Shown here piece after piece: positions 26,280-35,317 of a DNA stretch of 64,000 nt (within the stretch, counting starts at the first letter, position 1; each line of letters opens with the position of its first letter). Under the pieces are notes generated by a model. The model did no database searches. It was given only the letters and a program-made list of their open reading frames with translations, and was not told the origin of the DNA. The DNA comes from Hydrogenophaga sp. (GTDB taxonomy: Bacteria > Pseudomonadota > Gammaproteobacteria > Burkholderiales > Burkholderiaceae_C), in NCBI RefSeq assembly GCF_030373225.1, contig NZ_JAUCZG010000012.1, positions 1 through 64,000 of the forward strand, given 5' to 3'. Both the position numbers and the translations under genes were made by a program.

Positions 26280-27587
26280 ATGAACGCACCGCAAAAGTCC
26301 GAGCACCTGAACGCACCCCACACCAACGCCGCCTGGCACCAGCGCCGGCTCGACGCCACACCGCGCGGCGTGGGCGTGATGGGAGACTTCTTCATCGACA
26401 AGGCGAAGAATGCCGAGTTCTGGGACATCGAGGGTCGCCGTTTCATCGACTTCGCCGGCGGCATCGCGGTGCTCAACACCGGCCACCTGCACCCCAAGGT
26501 GCAGGCGGCGATCGCTGCCCAGTTGCAGCGCTTCACGCACAGCTGCTACCAGGTCGTGCCGTACACCGAGTACGTGGCGCTGGCCGAGCGCATCAATGCC
26601 ATCGTGCCGATCGACGGCCCGGTGAAGACCGCGTTTTTCTCCACCGGCGCAGAAGCCATCGAGAACGCGATGAAGATCGCGCGCTACAGCACCGGGCGCA
26701 CCGGTGTCATTGCGTTTGGCGGTGCGTTTCACGGCCGCAGCATGTTCTCGGTGGCGCTCACCGGCAAGGTCCAGCCCTACAAGGCCGGCTTCGGCCCGTT
26801 CCCGCCCGAGATCTACCACGTGCCGTTTCCGTGCCACTGCGCGTCGCTCGACGACACCAGGCACGCGATGGAGCAGCTCTTCAAGTGCGACATCGAGCCC
26901 AGCCGCGTGGCGGCCATCGTGTTCGAACCGGTGCAGGGCGAGGGCGGCTTCAACCCGATCCAGCCGGCGGCCGTGAAGTGGCTGCGTGAGCTGTGCGACC
27001 AGCACGGCATCCTGCTGGTGGCCGACGAGGTGCAAACCGGTTTTGCGCGCACCGGCAAGATGTTTGCCATGGAGCACTACGGCGTGAGCCCCGACCTCAT
27101 GACCATGGCCAAGAGCATGGCCGGCGGCACCACGCTGTCGGCGGTGTCGGGCAAGGCCGCCATCATGGACGGTCCGGGCCCCGGCGGCCTCGGTGGCACG
27201 TATGCGGGCAACCCGCTGGCCATCGCCGCGTCGCACGCGGTGCTGGATGTGATGGCCGAGGAGCGCCTGCCCGAGCGCGCGCAGAAGCTGGGCGACCAGC
27301 TGATCGGCCACCTGATTGCGCAGCGTGCCGTGTACCCCAAGCGTCTGGGTGACGTGCGCGGCCTGGGCGCCATGGTGGCCTGCGAGTTCATCGACGCGAC
27401 CGGCGCGCCCGATGCCGACACCACGAAGAAGGTGCAGGCTGCAGCACTCCGGCGCGGCCTGCTGCTGCTGACCTGCGGCGTGTATGGCAACGTGATCCGT
27501 TTCCTGTTCCCGCTCACCATTGAAGACAGCGTGTTCGCCGAAGGGCTGGCCGTGTTCGACGCAGCGCTGTCCGAGGTGCTCGCTTGA
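26280..27587 (+). CDS. gabT: 4-aminobutyrate aminotransferase
   Basis: Transfers the amino group of GABA to 2-oxoglutarate, giving succinate semialdehyde. The 435-residue class III enzyme has Lys278 in MTMAKSMAGGT, LLVADEVQTGFARTGK and the N-terminal PRGVGVMGDFFIDKAKNAE region of GabT. AAAGGAG precedes the ATG. The stop overlaps the next gene's TTG start by four bases. No gabD lies in the window, so the semialdehyde must be oxidised by an enzyme elsewhere or by PuuC. Confidence 0.92.
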   Translation: MNAPQKSEHLNAPHTNAAWHQRRLDATPRGVGVMGDFFIDKAKNAEFWDIEGRRFIDFAGGIAVLNTGHLHPKVQAAIAAQLQRFTHSCYQVVPYTEYVALAERINAIVPIDGPVKTAFFSTGAEAIENAMKIARYSTGRTGVIAFGGAFHGRSMFSVALTGKVQPYKAGFGPFPPEIYHVPFPCHCASLDDTRHAMEQLFKCDIEPSRVAAIVFEPVQGEGGFNPIQPAAVKWLRELCDQHGILLVADEVQTGFARTGKMFAMEHYGVSPDLMTMAKSMAGGTTLSAVSGKAAIMDGPGPGGLGGTYAGNPLAIAASHAVLDVMAEERLPERAQKLGDQLIGHLIAQRAVYPKRLGDVRGLGAMVACEFIDATGAPDADTTKKVQAAALRRGLLLLTCGVYGNVIRFLFPLTIEDSVFAEGLAVFDAALSEVLA

Positions 27588-28918
27588 GCCTGTCGCTGGA
27601 AGACCGGATGGCGGCCCTGCGCGCGCAGGGCATCCACTCGGTGCTGACCACTTTCACCGACCTGCCCGGCGGCCCCAAGGGCAAGCTGGTGCCGCTCGAC
27701 GGCCTGCCTGGTGCGGTGAGCGCGGGTGCCGGCTTCTCCGGCCCCAGCATCAGCGGCACCGGCCTGCCGCGCATGGGCGCACGCAGCGAGTACATGGGCC
27801 GGGTGGTGCCGCAGAGCCTGCGCCCCTTGCCTTTCATGCCCGGTGTGGCGCACGCGGTGTGCGACGGCTTTGCCGGTGGCGAGCCGCTGGACACCTGCTC
27901 TCGCCAGGTGCTCAAGCGCCAGGTCGAACGCCTCCGGGCTCGCGGCTGGACGCTGTGGGTCGGCATCGAGCCCGAGTTCTTCCTGCTCAAACGCGACGCA
28001 CAGGGCCGCTGGCAGGTGGCCGATGCGCAGGACCTGCTCGCCAAACCCTCGTACGACCTGCAGGCCATCGGCCGCAACTTCGCGTTTCTCGAGGCGATGC
28101 GCCAGACGCTCACCGGGCTCGGTTTCCAGTTGCAGCAGATCGACCACGAAGACGCGTGTGGCCAGTACGAGATCAACTACCAGCACGACGAGGCGCTCGC
28201 CGCCGCCGACCGCTACCAGCTCTTCAAGCTCGCCGCGCAGGCGGTGGCGGCGCAGCATGGCGTGGTGTTTTCCACCATGCCCAAGCCGCTGGCGCACGCG
28301 CCGGGCAGCGGCTTGCATTTCCACCTGAGCCTGACCGATGACCAGGGTCGGGCGGTGATGTCCGACGCCAGCGGCGCGCTGGGCTTGAGCCCCACCGGTC
28401 ACCAGTTTGCCGCCGGCCTGCTGCACCACGCCGACGCGCTGGCCGCGCTGTGCGCGCCCACGGTCAACAGCTACAAGCGGCTGGCCGCCAGCCGCAGCGC
28501 CTCGGGCACCACCTGGTCGCCGGTGTGGAAGGCCATCGGCGACAACAACCGCACCTGCCTCGTGCGCGCCGTGGCCGGGCGCATCGAATGGCGCCTGCCC
28601 GACCCGTCGTGCAACGTGTACGCCGCCATCGCCGCCACACTGGCGGCCGGTCTGTCGGGCATCGAGCAGTCGCTGCCGGCTGCCTCACCCTGCGCCGATG
28701 ACCTGTACGAGGTGCATGCGCGTGGCGGTGCCCTGCCCGAAGCGCTGCCACGCGACCTGTTCGCCGCGCTGCAGGCGCTGGAGCGCGACGGGACGCTGCG
28801 CGCTGCCGTGGGCGAAGCCTTCTGCGCGGAATTCCTCGCGCTCAAACACGCCGAGTGGGCCAGCCACAGCCAGCAGGTGAGTGACTGGGAGTTGGAGCGC
28901 TACGGCAACGCAGCCTGA
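27584..28918 (+). CDS. Glutamine-synthetase-like ligase (GlnT/type III-like)
   Basis: A 444-residue second member of the glutamine synthetase family. It shows GIEPEFFLL, EDACGQYEINYQH, GLHFHLSLTD and RIEWRLPDPSCN, so the ATP and metal sites look intact. It begins with TTG inside a TTGA overlap with gabT, indicating translational coupling. It may glutamylate another amine or polyamine, or serve as an auxiliary glutamine synthetase. The N-terminal segment FTDLPGGPKGKLVPLD is unlike GlnA. Confidence 0.8.
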   Translation: MSLSLEDRMAALRAQGIHSVLTTFTDLPGGPKGKLVPLDGLPGAVSAGAGFSGPSISGTGLPRMGARSEYMGRVVPQSLRPLPFMPGVAHAVCDGFAGGEPLDTCSRQVLKRQVERLRARGWTLWVGIEPEFFLLKRDAQGRWQVADAQDLLAKPSYDLQAIGRNFAFLEAMRQTLTGLGFQLQQIDHEDACGQYEINYQHDEALAAADRYQLFKLAAQAVAAQHGVVFSTMPKPLAHAPGSGLHFHLSLTDDQGRAVMSDASGALGLSPTGHQFAAGLLHHADALAALCAPTVNSYKRLAASRSASGTTWSPVWKAIGDNNRTCLVRAVAGRIEWRLPDPSCNVYAAIAATLAAGLSGIEQSLPAASPCADDLYEVHARGGALPEALPRDLFAALQALERDGTLRAAVGEAFCAEFLALKHAEWASHSQQVSDWELERYGNAA

Positions 28919-28971
28919 CCGCCGGCACCCTGCGCCGCTGCCCCCGGGGGTTTTCGGGATAATCCGGCTGC

Positions 28972-29724
28972 TTGAACACCCCCGCCGCCACTGCCGCCCC
29001 GACCGCGTCCGCCAAGACCTGGACCAAGACCGCCGACCGGCCGCTGCGCAGCTGGCGCAAGTCCGCCAGCATCTGGCTGTTCGCGCATTTTGTCGGCGTG
29101 CCGGTGCCGTGGCACGCGGTGCGCCAGACCGATGGCGCCGAGCTGCTGGCCTTCGAGCACCAGCGCCTGCTGGACCTGGCCGCCGCCGGCGAGCGCGTTC
29201 CTGCCGTGCTGGCGTTCGATGGTTTTTCCCTCACCACCAGTGACATCGGTGACACGCTGGACCACGTGTTGCACCGGTCGCCCGGCACCGAGCGGCTGGC
29301 GCTGATGTGTGCGGCCAGCGCCGATCTCGCGGCATTCCACGCGCGCGGCCACTGGCACGGCGGCGCGCAGACGCGAAACCTCACCTGGAACGGCGAGCAC
29401 TTTGCCCGGCTCGACTTTGAAGAGCGCCTGAGGCCCGGCATGGCGCTGGCGCTGGTGCAGGTCTACGACGCCTTGCAGTTGCTGCTGTCGCTGGCGCGCT
29501 ACCTTCAGCCGCTGGGGCCGGATGCGGTGCGCGCGGTGCTGCAGGCCTATGCCGACGCCGGCACCGGCGGCCCGGCGCTGCACGACTTCATCGCCCACCT
29601 GCTGCCCCGCCTGGGACGGGTGTCCAGGCTGGCGGCGTTGTCATCCCGGCTGGACGGTTCGCGCGAGCTCATGCGCTTGCGCACGGTGCTCGAGGGCATG
29701 ACCGCCTTCGTCGGTCGGGTCTAG
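28972..29724 (+). CDS. Predicted atypical kinase (LPS-kinase/BUD32-like fold)
   Basis: A 250-residue cytoplasmic protein beginning with TTG. The central HARGHWHGGAQTRNLTW resembles the catalytic loop of Kdo/LPS-kinase-type atypical kinases (His-Gly and Asn spacing), followed by RLDFEE in the position of the metal-binding DFG/DFE. A clear glycine loop is not seen, so activity is unproven. GATAAT lies about 10 bases before the TTG, implying a minimal leader. It converges on the aldolase gene, sharing the four bases CTAG as both stops. Confidence 0.55.
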   Translation: MNTPAATAAPTASAKTWTKTADRPLRSWRKSASIWLFAHFVGVPVPWHAVRQTDGAELLAFEHQRLLDLAAAGERVPAVLAFDGFSLTTSDIGDTLDHVLHRSPGTERLALMCAASADLAAFHARGHWHGGAQTRNLTWNGEHFARLDFEERLRPGMALALVQVYDALQLLLSLARYLQPLGPDAVRAVLQAYADAGTGGPALHDFIAHLLPRLGRVSRLAALSSRLDGSRELMRLRTVLEGMTAFVGRV

Positions 29725-30491
29725 GATTTGTAGCCCGCATCGAGCCGCTCGACCTTGCGCAGCAGCGCCGGCCAGGCCAGCTGCGACCCCAGCCCCGCAG
29801 TGGCCACGCGCATCACGTCGGCCATGTTGGCCAGGATGGCAGGGTCGACCTGGGTGAGTTCGGTGCCGCCGGCCAGCGCGTCGATCTGGATGCGGCAGGT
29901 GTTCTCCAGCGTGTACATGGCCAGGAAGGCGTCGGGGATGGTCTTGCCCACGGTGAGCAGGCCGTGGTTGCGAAGCACCAGGTGATTGGCGGTGCCCAGG
30001 TCGGCCTGCAGCCGCAGCTTCTCTTCGGAGCGCAGGGCCACGCCTTCGTAGGCGTGGTACGCGAGCGAGGCAAGCACGAAGGTGCTCTGCTGGCTGATGG
30101 GCAGGATGCCGGCCTTCTGTGCGCTCACGGCCACGCCGGCGCGCGAATGCGTGTGCATCACGCAGCCGGCCTCGGGCCGGGCTTCATGCACGGCGCTGTG
30201 GATCACGAAGCCCGCCGGGTTGACCGGGAAGGGCGAGTCCAGCAGCTTGTTGCAGGCCATGTCGACCTTGACCAGGCTGCTGGCCGTGATCTCGTCGAAC
30301 GTGAGCCCGTACGGGTTGATGAGGAACTGGTGCTCGCCGCCGGTGACCGAATCGGGCAGCTTGGCGCTGATGTGGGTGAAGACCAGATCGCTCCAGCCGT
30401 AGGCAGCCACCAGCCGGTAGCAGGCGGCGAGGTCGCAGCGCAGCGCCCATTCTTCGGCGCTGACCACTTCCTTGAGGGACGGGATGTGCAT
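29721..30491 (-). CDS. Class II aldolase/adducin-domain protein
   Basis: A 256-residue member of the class II aldolase/adducin family, zinc enzymes that cleave or epimerise phospho-sugars. Some members have other roles. VFTHISAKLP, the metal motif HTHSRAGVAVSA and LVLRNHGLLTVGKT supply the expected zinc histidines. The ATG at 30491 has AGGAG 7 bases upstream. The sugar substrate cannot be read from sequence. Confidence 0.87.
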   Translation of the reverse strand: MHIPSLKEVVSAEEWALRCDLAACYRLVAAYGWSDLVFTHISAKLPDSVTGGEHQFLINPYGLTFDEITASSLVKVDMACNKLLDSPFPVNPAGFVIHSAVHEARPEAGCVMHTHSRAGVAVSAQKAGILPISQQSTFVLASLAYHAYEGVALRSEEKLRLQADLGTANHLVLRNHGLLTVGKTIPDAFLAMYTLENTCRIQIDALAGGTELTQVDPAILANMADVMRVATAGLGSQLAWPALLRKVERLDAGYKS

Positions 30492-30591
30492 GGTGTGTCT
30501 CCTGGCGCGCCCCGGGCGGGCGCGAGCCATGCACTGTATGCCGCTCAGGCGAACTTGTCGTGTCCCAGCGAGGACAAGTTCACCGGCGCGC

Positions 30592-30783
30592 TCACTTCTT
30601 CATCGAGCAGGTGTTGAAGCCCAGCATGGCGTAAGGGGGGCACCAGCCCACCAGGCCGGTGAGCAGGGGCACCACGCCGAGATAGCCCCACCAGCCCACG
30701 GTGCCGGTGGCGGCCGCGGCAATGAGGGCCAGGCCGAGGGTGATGCGAAGGCCGCGGTCGATGCCGCCGACGTTTTTGGTCAT
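30592..30783 (-). CDS. DUF2892 inner-membrane protein
   Basis: A 63-residue protein with two membrane helices, matching the DUF2892 unit that also forms the C-terminus of the rhodanese YgaP. It opens with TKNVGGIDRGLRI and ends WCPPYAMLGFNTC, a conserved pair of cysteines near the second helix. In other bacteria the family occurs with sulfur or persulfide metabolism. A Crp-type dyad lies 78-93 bases upstream of its start. Confidence 0.85.
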   Translation of the reverse strand: MTKNVGGIDRGLRITLGLALIAAAATGTVGWWGYLGVVPLLTGLVGWCPPYAMLGFNTCSMKK

Positions 30784-30860
30784 GGTGTTTCTCCGTTGAA
30801 AGAAGCCGCCCCGGGTTGAGGTGGCTTGAGGTCATTGGACCTGTGCGCGCGCTTCGGGTA

Positions 30861-30876
30861 TGTGACCTGGGTCACA
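30861..30876. promoter_or_regulatory. Perfect TGTGA-N6-TCACA Crp-type operator
   Basis: TGTGACCTGGGTCACA is an exact match to the CRP consensus dyad. It lies between the Crp/Fnr gene's end and the DUF2892 start, oriented to serve the latter. An activator at class II distance would place the start near 30827, where CAATGA could be a weak -10. The adjacent regulator keeps the R-E-x-x-x-R recognition residues expected for such a site. Confidence 0.8.
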
Positions 30877-30890
30877 CAGGCTGGCGGCGT

Positions 30891-31550
30891 TCAGCGGGGC
30901 TGCAGGGCGGCCAGCGAGCGCAGGGCGGCGCTGTCGCGCACGGTGATGCATTCGCGCGAGAGTTCCACCCAGCCATCGCGCTCGAAGCGGTGCAGCAGGC
31001 GGGTGACGATTTCGCGCACGGTGCCGAGTTCGTCGGCCAGCGCCTGGTGGGTGGCGTGCACCTGGGTGCCGTGGCCTAGCAGGGCAGCGGCCAGACGGCT
31101 GTCCAGGCGCTGGAAGGCGATGGCCTCGATCAGGCCGGTGAGGTCGGCCAGGCGCGCGGCGAACAGGCCGAGCACGAAGTCGCGAAAGCCGGGGTGGGCC
31201 AGCGCGTCGCGAAAGGCGGCGGGCGCCAGCAGTGCGAGCCGGGTCGGCTTGACCGTGACGCCGTGCGCGCTCAGCGGCTGGTCCACAAACAGGCACGACG
31301 ACGACACCAGGCACATCTCGCCCGGCACCACGCGGTAGAGCTCGAGCTCGCGCCCGCTGCTGGCCGAGCGCGAGACCCGCACCTCACCGCTGAGCAGCAG
31401 CGGGAAGCCGCCGCAGCGCTCCTGTTCACGAAACAGGGTGGTTCCGGCCGGCGCGTCCATCACGGCCAAAGCCTCGGCTTCAGGGGCGGTCACCGCATCT
31501 TGCAGTGCGGGGTAGAGGTGGGCGAGGGTCTGCCAGTCGGAGGTGTTCAT
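30891..31550 (-). CDS. Crp/Fnr-family transcription regulator
   Basis: A 219-residue regulator with an N-terminal cyclic-nucleotide-like beta-roll, dimerisation helix and C-terminal helix-turn-helix. The recognition helix reads LGTVREIVTRLL, with Arg179, Glu180 and Arg184 as in CRP. There is no Fnr-type N-terminal cysteine cluster. Cys46, Cys80 and Cys86 lie in the sensor domain and could form a thiol switch. Its ATG overlaps the YkgJ-like stop (ATGA), so the genes are coupled. It probably controls the adjacent DUF2892 gene. Confidence 0.88.
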   Translation of the reverse strand: MNTSDWQTLAHLYPALQDAVTAPEAEALAVMDAPAGTTLFREQERCGGFPLLLSGEVRVSRSASSGRELELYRVVPGEMCLVSSSCLFVDQPLSAHGVTVKPTRLALLAPAAFRDALAHPGFRDFVLGLFAARLADLTGLIEAIAFQRLDSRLAAALLGHGTQVHATHQALADELGTVREIVTRLLHRFERDGWVELSRECITVRDSAALRSLAALQPR

Positions 31551-31834
31551 GGGACGAAGGGTTGGGTGGCGCGTTCCAGCCGGGTCAACCAGGCCATGGC
31601 GTCTTCGCGGCTGTTGCCGCACATGTCGGGACCGGGAGCGAGCGAACTGCACACCGCCGGGCGAGCGGGCAGACCGAAGAGTCGGCAGCGCAGGGCGCCG
31701 TCGAGGTGCGGACAGGCCATGCCGGCCGGTTTGCCCAGCGGCAGGCCGGGCAGCGGGCTGCTGATGGACGGGGCGGTGCAGCAGGCCGCACAGCCGGGTC
31801 GGCAGGTCAGGGAGGATCGGGCGGCCGCGACCAT
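31547..31834 (-). CDS. YkgJ-type cysteine-cluster protein
   Basis: A 95-residue member of the YkgJ/Fe-S-like cysteine cluster family. Cysteines are arranged CRPGCAACC near the N-terminus, then MACPHLDGALRC and further downstream CGN, suggesting a zinc or Fe-S centre. Family members are often annotated as Fe-S oxidoreductases, but the biochemical role is unknown. It follows the FMN reductase by 9 bases and overlaps the regulator gene. Confidence 0.78.
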   Translation of the reverse strand: MVAAARSSLTCRPGCAACCTAPSISSPLPGLPLGKPAGMACPHLDGALRCRLFGLPARPAVCSSLAPGPDMCGNSREDAMAWLTRLERATQPFVP

Positions 31835-31843
31835 GGCCAGGCG

Positions 31844-32434
31844 TCAGGGCAGCAGGCGCTGGCCAGCCCACAGCACCTGGTCGACCACGCTGTGCAGGCC
31901 TTTGCGTGCGGCCTCGGAGGAGAGCTGGCCATCGGGGTCGAAGGCTTCGCCCGCGCGGGACAGCGCGAATTGCTCCGGCGCGACCCAGCACTTCAAATTC
32001 AGGAGCAGTGGCGTCAGGTGGGACAGGCTTCGCAGCCCACCCATGGCACCAGGCGAGGCACTCATCAGCCCCACCACCTTGCCCGCAAACGGCTTGGTGC
32101 CGCTGGACCAGAGCGGGTCTCCCTTGACGGGGCTGGAGACCCAGTCGATGGTGTTTTTCAAGAGGCCGGTGTAGCTGCCGTTGTACTCGGGCGAAGCGAT
32201 GAGCCAGGCCGGATGGGCGTGAAAGAGCTCCTTGAGCCGGATGGCGGCGGCGGGCGTGCCGCGCGCTTCGAGGTCGGCGTTGTAGAGCGGCAGGTCGAAG
32301 TCGGCGAGTTCAAGGTGGGTGACCCGGGCCCCGGCGCGGCCGGCGTGCGCTGCGGCCGCGGTGGCGAGCTGTCGGTTGAAGGATTTTCCGCGCGTGCTGC
32401 CGGCGAAGACGAGGAGGTTCAGGGGTGTGCTCAT
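31844..32434 (-). CDS. NADPH-dependent FMN reductase
   Basis: A 196-residue flavodoxin-fold oxidoreductase. The phosphate-binding [15 protein letters not shown] (9-23) and the flavin-contacting [18 protein letters not shown] are diagnostic of the ChrR/azoreductase-like NADPH:FMN family, which reduces quinones, azo dyes or metals. The ATG at 32434 gives the family N-terminus. It is the first gene of a four-gene leftward cluster with a YkgJ protein, Crp-type regulator and DUF2892 protein. Confidence 0.87.
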   Translation of the reverse strand: MSTPLNLLVFAGSTRGKSFNRQLATAAAAHAGRAGARVTHLELADFDLPLYNADLEARGTPAAAIRLKELFHAHPAWLIASPEYNGSYTGLLKNTIDWVSSPVKGDPLWSSGTKPFAGKVVGLMSASPGAMGGLRSLSHLTPLLLNLKCWVAPEQFALSRAGEAFDPDGQLSSEAARKGLHSVVDQVLWAGQRLLP

Positions 32435-32580
32435 GCGCCCATTGTGGCCGAGGCCTGCCGACCCCGAGGCCCCCGGGGCTGGCGCGGGCACAAACCGCGC
32501 GAAGGTGGGAAAATCGCGGGTTGCCTCAGCGAGGCCCCTGTTTGAATGGCGGACCCTCGCGGTCCCGGAGCACCACGGTC

Positions 32581-34566
32581 ATGTTGTATCCCCAGGAATT
32601 TGATGTCATCGTCGTTGGCGGCGGTCATGCCGGCACCGAGGCCGCGCTCGCCGCCGCGCGCATGGGCCAAACGACGCTGCTGCTGACCCACAACATCGAG
32701 ACGCTGGGCCAGATGAGCTGCAACCCCAGCATCGGTGGCATTGGCAAGGGCCACCTGGTCAAGGAGGTGGACGCCATGGGCGGTGCCATGGCGCTGGCCA
32801 CCGACGAAGGCGGCATCCAGTTCCGCATCCTCAACAGCTCCAAGGGCCCCGCCGTTCGTGCCACCCGGGCCCAGGCCGACCGTGTGCTCTACAAGGCCGC
32901 CATCCGCCGGATGCTGGAGAACCAGCCCGGGCTCTGGCTGTTCCAGCAGGCGGTGGACGACCTGATGGTCGAGGGTGACCGCGTGGTGGGCGCCGTGACG
33001 CAAGTGGGCATCCGCTTCCGCAGCCGCACGGTGGTGCTCACCGCCGGTACCTTCCTCGACGGCAAGATCCATGTGGGCCTGAACAACTACGCCGCCGGCC
33101 GTGCGGGCGACCCGCCGGCGGTGTCGCTGTCGGCGCGCCTGAAGGAGCTCAAGCTGCCGCAAGGCCGCCTGAAGACCGGCACGCCACCGCGGCTCGATGG
33201 CCGCAGCATCGACCATTCCCTGTGCACCGAACAACCCGGCGATGGCGTGCCCGGCGGCATGAACGCCGACAAGCCCGTGCCGGTGTTCAGCTTCATGGGC
33301 AACACCGCCATGCACCCGCGGCAGGTGCCGTGCTGGATCACCCACACCAACGAGCGCACGCACGACATCATCCGCAGCGGCTTCGACCGCAGCCCCATGT
33401 TCACCGGCAAGATCGAGGGGGTCGGTCCGCGCTATTGCCCGAGCGTCGAGGACAAGATCAACCGCTTTGCCGACAAGGACAGCCACCAGATCTTTCTCGA
33501 GCCCGAGGGCCTGAGCACACACGAGGTCTATCCCAACGGCATCTCCACCAGCCTGCCGTTCGACATCCAGTACCAGCTGGTGCGCAGCATGAAGGGGCTG
33601 GAGAACGCGCACATCCTGCGCCCGGGTTACGCCATCGAATACGACTACTTCGATCCGCGCTCGCTCAAGAGCAGCTTCGAGACGAAACAGATCCAGGGCC
33701 TGTTTTTTGCGGGCCAGATCAACGGCACCACGGGATACGAGGAGGCGGCAGCGCAAGGCATGTTTGCCGGCATCAATGCCGCGCTGCAATGCCGGGGCGA
33801 GGGCGCCTGGCTGCCCGGGCGCGACGAGGCCTACCTCGGTGTGCTGGTGGACGACCTGATCACCCAGGGCGTGACCGAGCCCTACCGCATGTTCACCAGC
33901 CGGGCCGAGTTCCGGCTGCAGCTGCGCGAGGACAACGCCGACCTGCGCCTGACCGAAGCCGGGCGCCGCATGGGCCTGGTGGGCGATGCGCAGTGGGACG
34001 CTTTTTGCCGCAAGCGCGATGCGGTTTCACGTGAAACCGAGCGCCTGAAAGCCACCTGGGTGAACCCGCGCAACCTGCCTGCGGCCGAGTCCGAGCGGGT
34101 GCTGGGCAAGGCGATCGAACACGAGCACAACCTGTTCGACCTGCTGCGCCGGCCCGGCGTGGCTTATGCCGATCTGGTCGGGCTCGATGGCGGCAGACAT
34201 GCCGGCGCGGACGTTTCACGTGAAACACTGGGTGTGCTGCTGGAGCCGGTGGTGGAGCAGGTGGAGATCGCGGCCAAGTACTCGGGCTACATAGACCGCC
34301 AGAAAACCGAGGTGGAGCGGGCTTCCCATTACGAAGGTCTGAAGCTGCCTGCCGATCTCGACTACCTGCAGGTGGCGGCCCTGTCCATCGAGGCGCGGCA
34401 AAAGCTGGCGAAACACCGGCCCGAAACGCTGGGACAGGCCTCGCGCATCTCGGGCATCACGCCCGCGAGCATTTCGTTGCTGCTGATCCACCTGAAGAAG
34501 GGCGGTTTCAAGGGCTTCGCCACCTTGCCGGTGGCGGCCGACCTTTCCAGCGACGTGGCGGCATGA
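32581..34566 (+). CDS. mnmG: MnmG (GidA), tRNA wobble-uridine modification flavoprotein
   Basis: With MnmE it adds carboxymethylaminomethyl to U34 of certain tRNAs. The 661 residues include the FAD motif [10 protein letters not shown] near the start, [12 protein letters not shown], and the signature [21 protein letters not shown]. The ATG at 32581 gives the family N-terminus ([13 protein letters not shown]). Two parS-like sites lie inside its 3' half, each coding VSRET. It overlaps rsmG by four bases. Confidence 0.97.
   Translation: MLYPQEFDVIVVGGGHAGTEAALAAARMGQTTLLLTHNIETLGQMSCNPSIGGIGKGHLVKEVDAMGGAMALATDEGGIQFRILNSSKGPAVRATRAQADRVLYKAAIRRMLENQPGLWLFQQAVDDLMVEGDRVVGAVTQVGIRFRSRTVVLTAGTFLDGKIHVGLNNYAAGRAGDPPAVSLSARLKELKLPQGRLKTGTPPRLDGRSIDHSLCTEQPGDGVPGGMNADKPVPVFSFMGNTAMHPRQVPCWITHTNERTHDIIRSGFDRSPMFTGKIEGVGPRYCPSVEDKINRFADKDSHQIFLEPEGLSTHEVYPNGISTSLPFDIQYQLVRSMKGLENAHILRPGYAIEYDYFDPRSLKSSFETKQIQGLFFAGQINGTTGYEEAAAQGMFAGINAALQCRGEGAWLPGRDEAYLGVLVDDLITQGVTEPYRMFTSRAEFRLQLREDNADLRLTEAGRRMGLVGDAQWDAFCRKRDAVSRETERLKATWVNPRNLPAAESERVLGKAIEHEHNLFDLLRRPGVAYADLVGLDGGRHAGADVSRETLGVLLEPVVEQVEIAAKYSGYIDRQKTEVERASHYEGLKLPADLDYLQVAALSIEARQKLAKHRPETLGQASRISGITPASISLLLIHLKKGGFKGFATLPVAADLSSDVAA
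34023..34038. other. parS-like centromere site inside mnmG (1)
   Basis: GGTTTCACGTGAAACC is a perfect palindrome matching the 14-base ParB core GTTTCACGTGAAAC. It is read in frame as V-S-R-E-T in MnmG. parA and parB lie 2-3 kb downstream. Confidence 0.93.
34212..34227. other. parS-like centromere site inside mnmG (2)
   Basis: CGTTTCACGTGAAACA contains the perfect 14-base core and is also read as V-S-R-E-T in the same frame, 189 bases after the first. Confidence 0.93.
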
Positions 34567-35237
34567 GCGAACTGAGGGCCACCCTGCAGGCGGGTCTGCA
34601 ATCGCTCCGGCTCGCGCTCGACGCGCGCCAGGTCGACCTGTTGCTGGACTACCTGGGCCTGCTCCAGAAGTGGAACAAGGTTTACAACCTCACGGCCGTG
34701 CGCGATCCGGCCGAGATGATGACCCACCACCTGCTCGACAGTCTGGCGGCCATCACACCCCTGCTTGAGCAGGTCGGCGATCGGCCGGTGAAGCTGCTCG
34801 ACGTCGGCTCCGGTGGCGGGCTTCCTGGTGTGGTGATCGCCATCGCCTGCCCGCAGATTGAGGTGACCTGCGTGGACACGGTGGCCAAAAAAGCGGCGTT
34901 CATCCAGCAGGCCGCCGCCACCCTCAAGCTGCCCAACCTGCGTGGTCTGCACGCCCGCGTGGAAAGCCTCAACGCCTTGTCGGGGCAGGGCCATGACGTG
35001 GTGTGTTCGCGCGCCTTCGCTTCGCTCGTGGACTTCACCCGCTGGTCGCAGGCGGCGCTGAACCCGGGCGGCATCTGGATGGCCATGAAGGGCAAACACC
35101 CCGGCGACGAGCTGGCCACGTTGCAGGCAGAGGCCGGCGCCGTGGATGTGTTTCACGTGGAACAGCTCCGGGTGCCCGGGCTGGACGCCGAGCGCTGCAT
35201 CGTCTGGATGCGGCCGGGGCCGCCGGCTGTGGCTTGA
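34563..35237 (+). CDS. rsmG: RsmG (GidB), 16S rRNA G527 methyltransferase
   Basis: Methylates N7 of G527 in 16S rRNA using S-adenosylmethionine. The 224 residues show the SAM loop [13 protein letters not shown] and the family segments [14 protein letters not shown] and [10 protein letters not shown]. The start overlaps the mnmG stop (ATGA), as is usual in this conserved block. Near the end its sequence contains a one-mismatch parS site. Confidence 0.96.
   Translation: MSELRATLQAGLQSLRLALDARQVDLLLDYLGLLQKWNKVYNLTAVRDPAEMMTHHLLDSLAAITPLLEQVGDRPVKLLDVGSGGGLPGVVIAIACPQIEVTCVDTVAKKAAFIQQAAATLKLPNLRGLHARVESLNALSGQGHDVVCSRAFASLVDFTRWSQAALNPGGIWMAMKGKHPGDELATLQAEAGAVDVFHVEQLRVPGLDAERCIVWMRPGPPAVA
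35149..35164. other. parS-like site inside rsmG, one mismatch
   Basis: TGTTTCACGTGGAACA differs from the perfect palindrome at one base. It encodes F-H-V-E in RsmG. Variant sites of this form are bound by ParB in other bacteria, so it is probably functional. Confidence 0.8.
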
Positions 35238-35317
35238 GGCGCACGAAACGCGGAGTTGAGCCCGGGGCCAGGAGACCCTTCACGTAAACTCGACCCTCCA
35301 CATCCCGGGGGTTCTCC

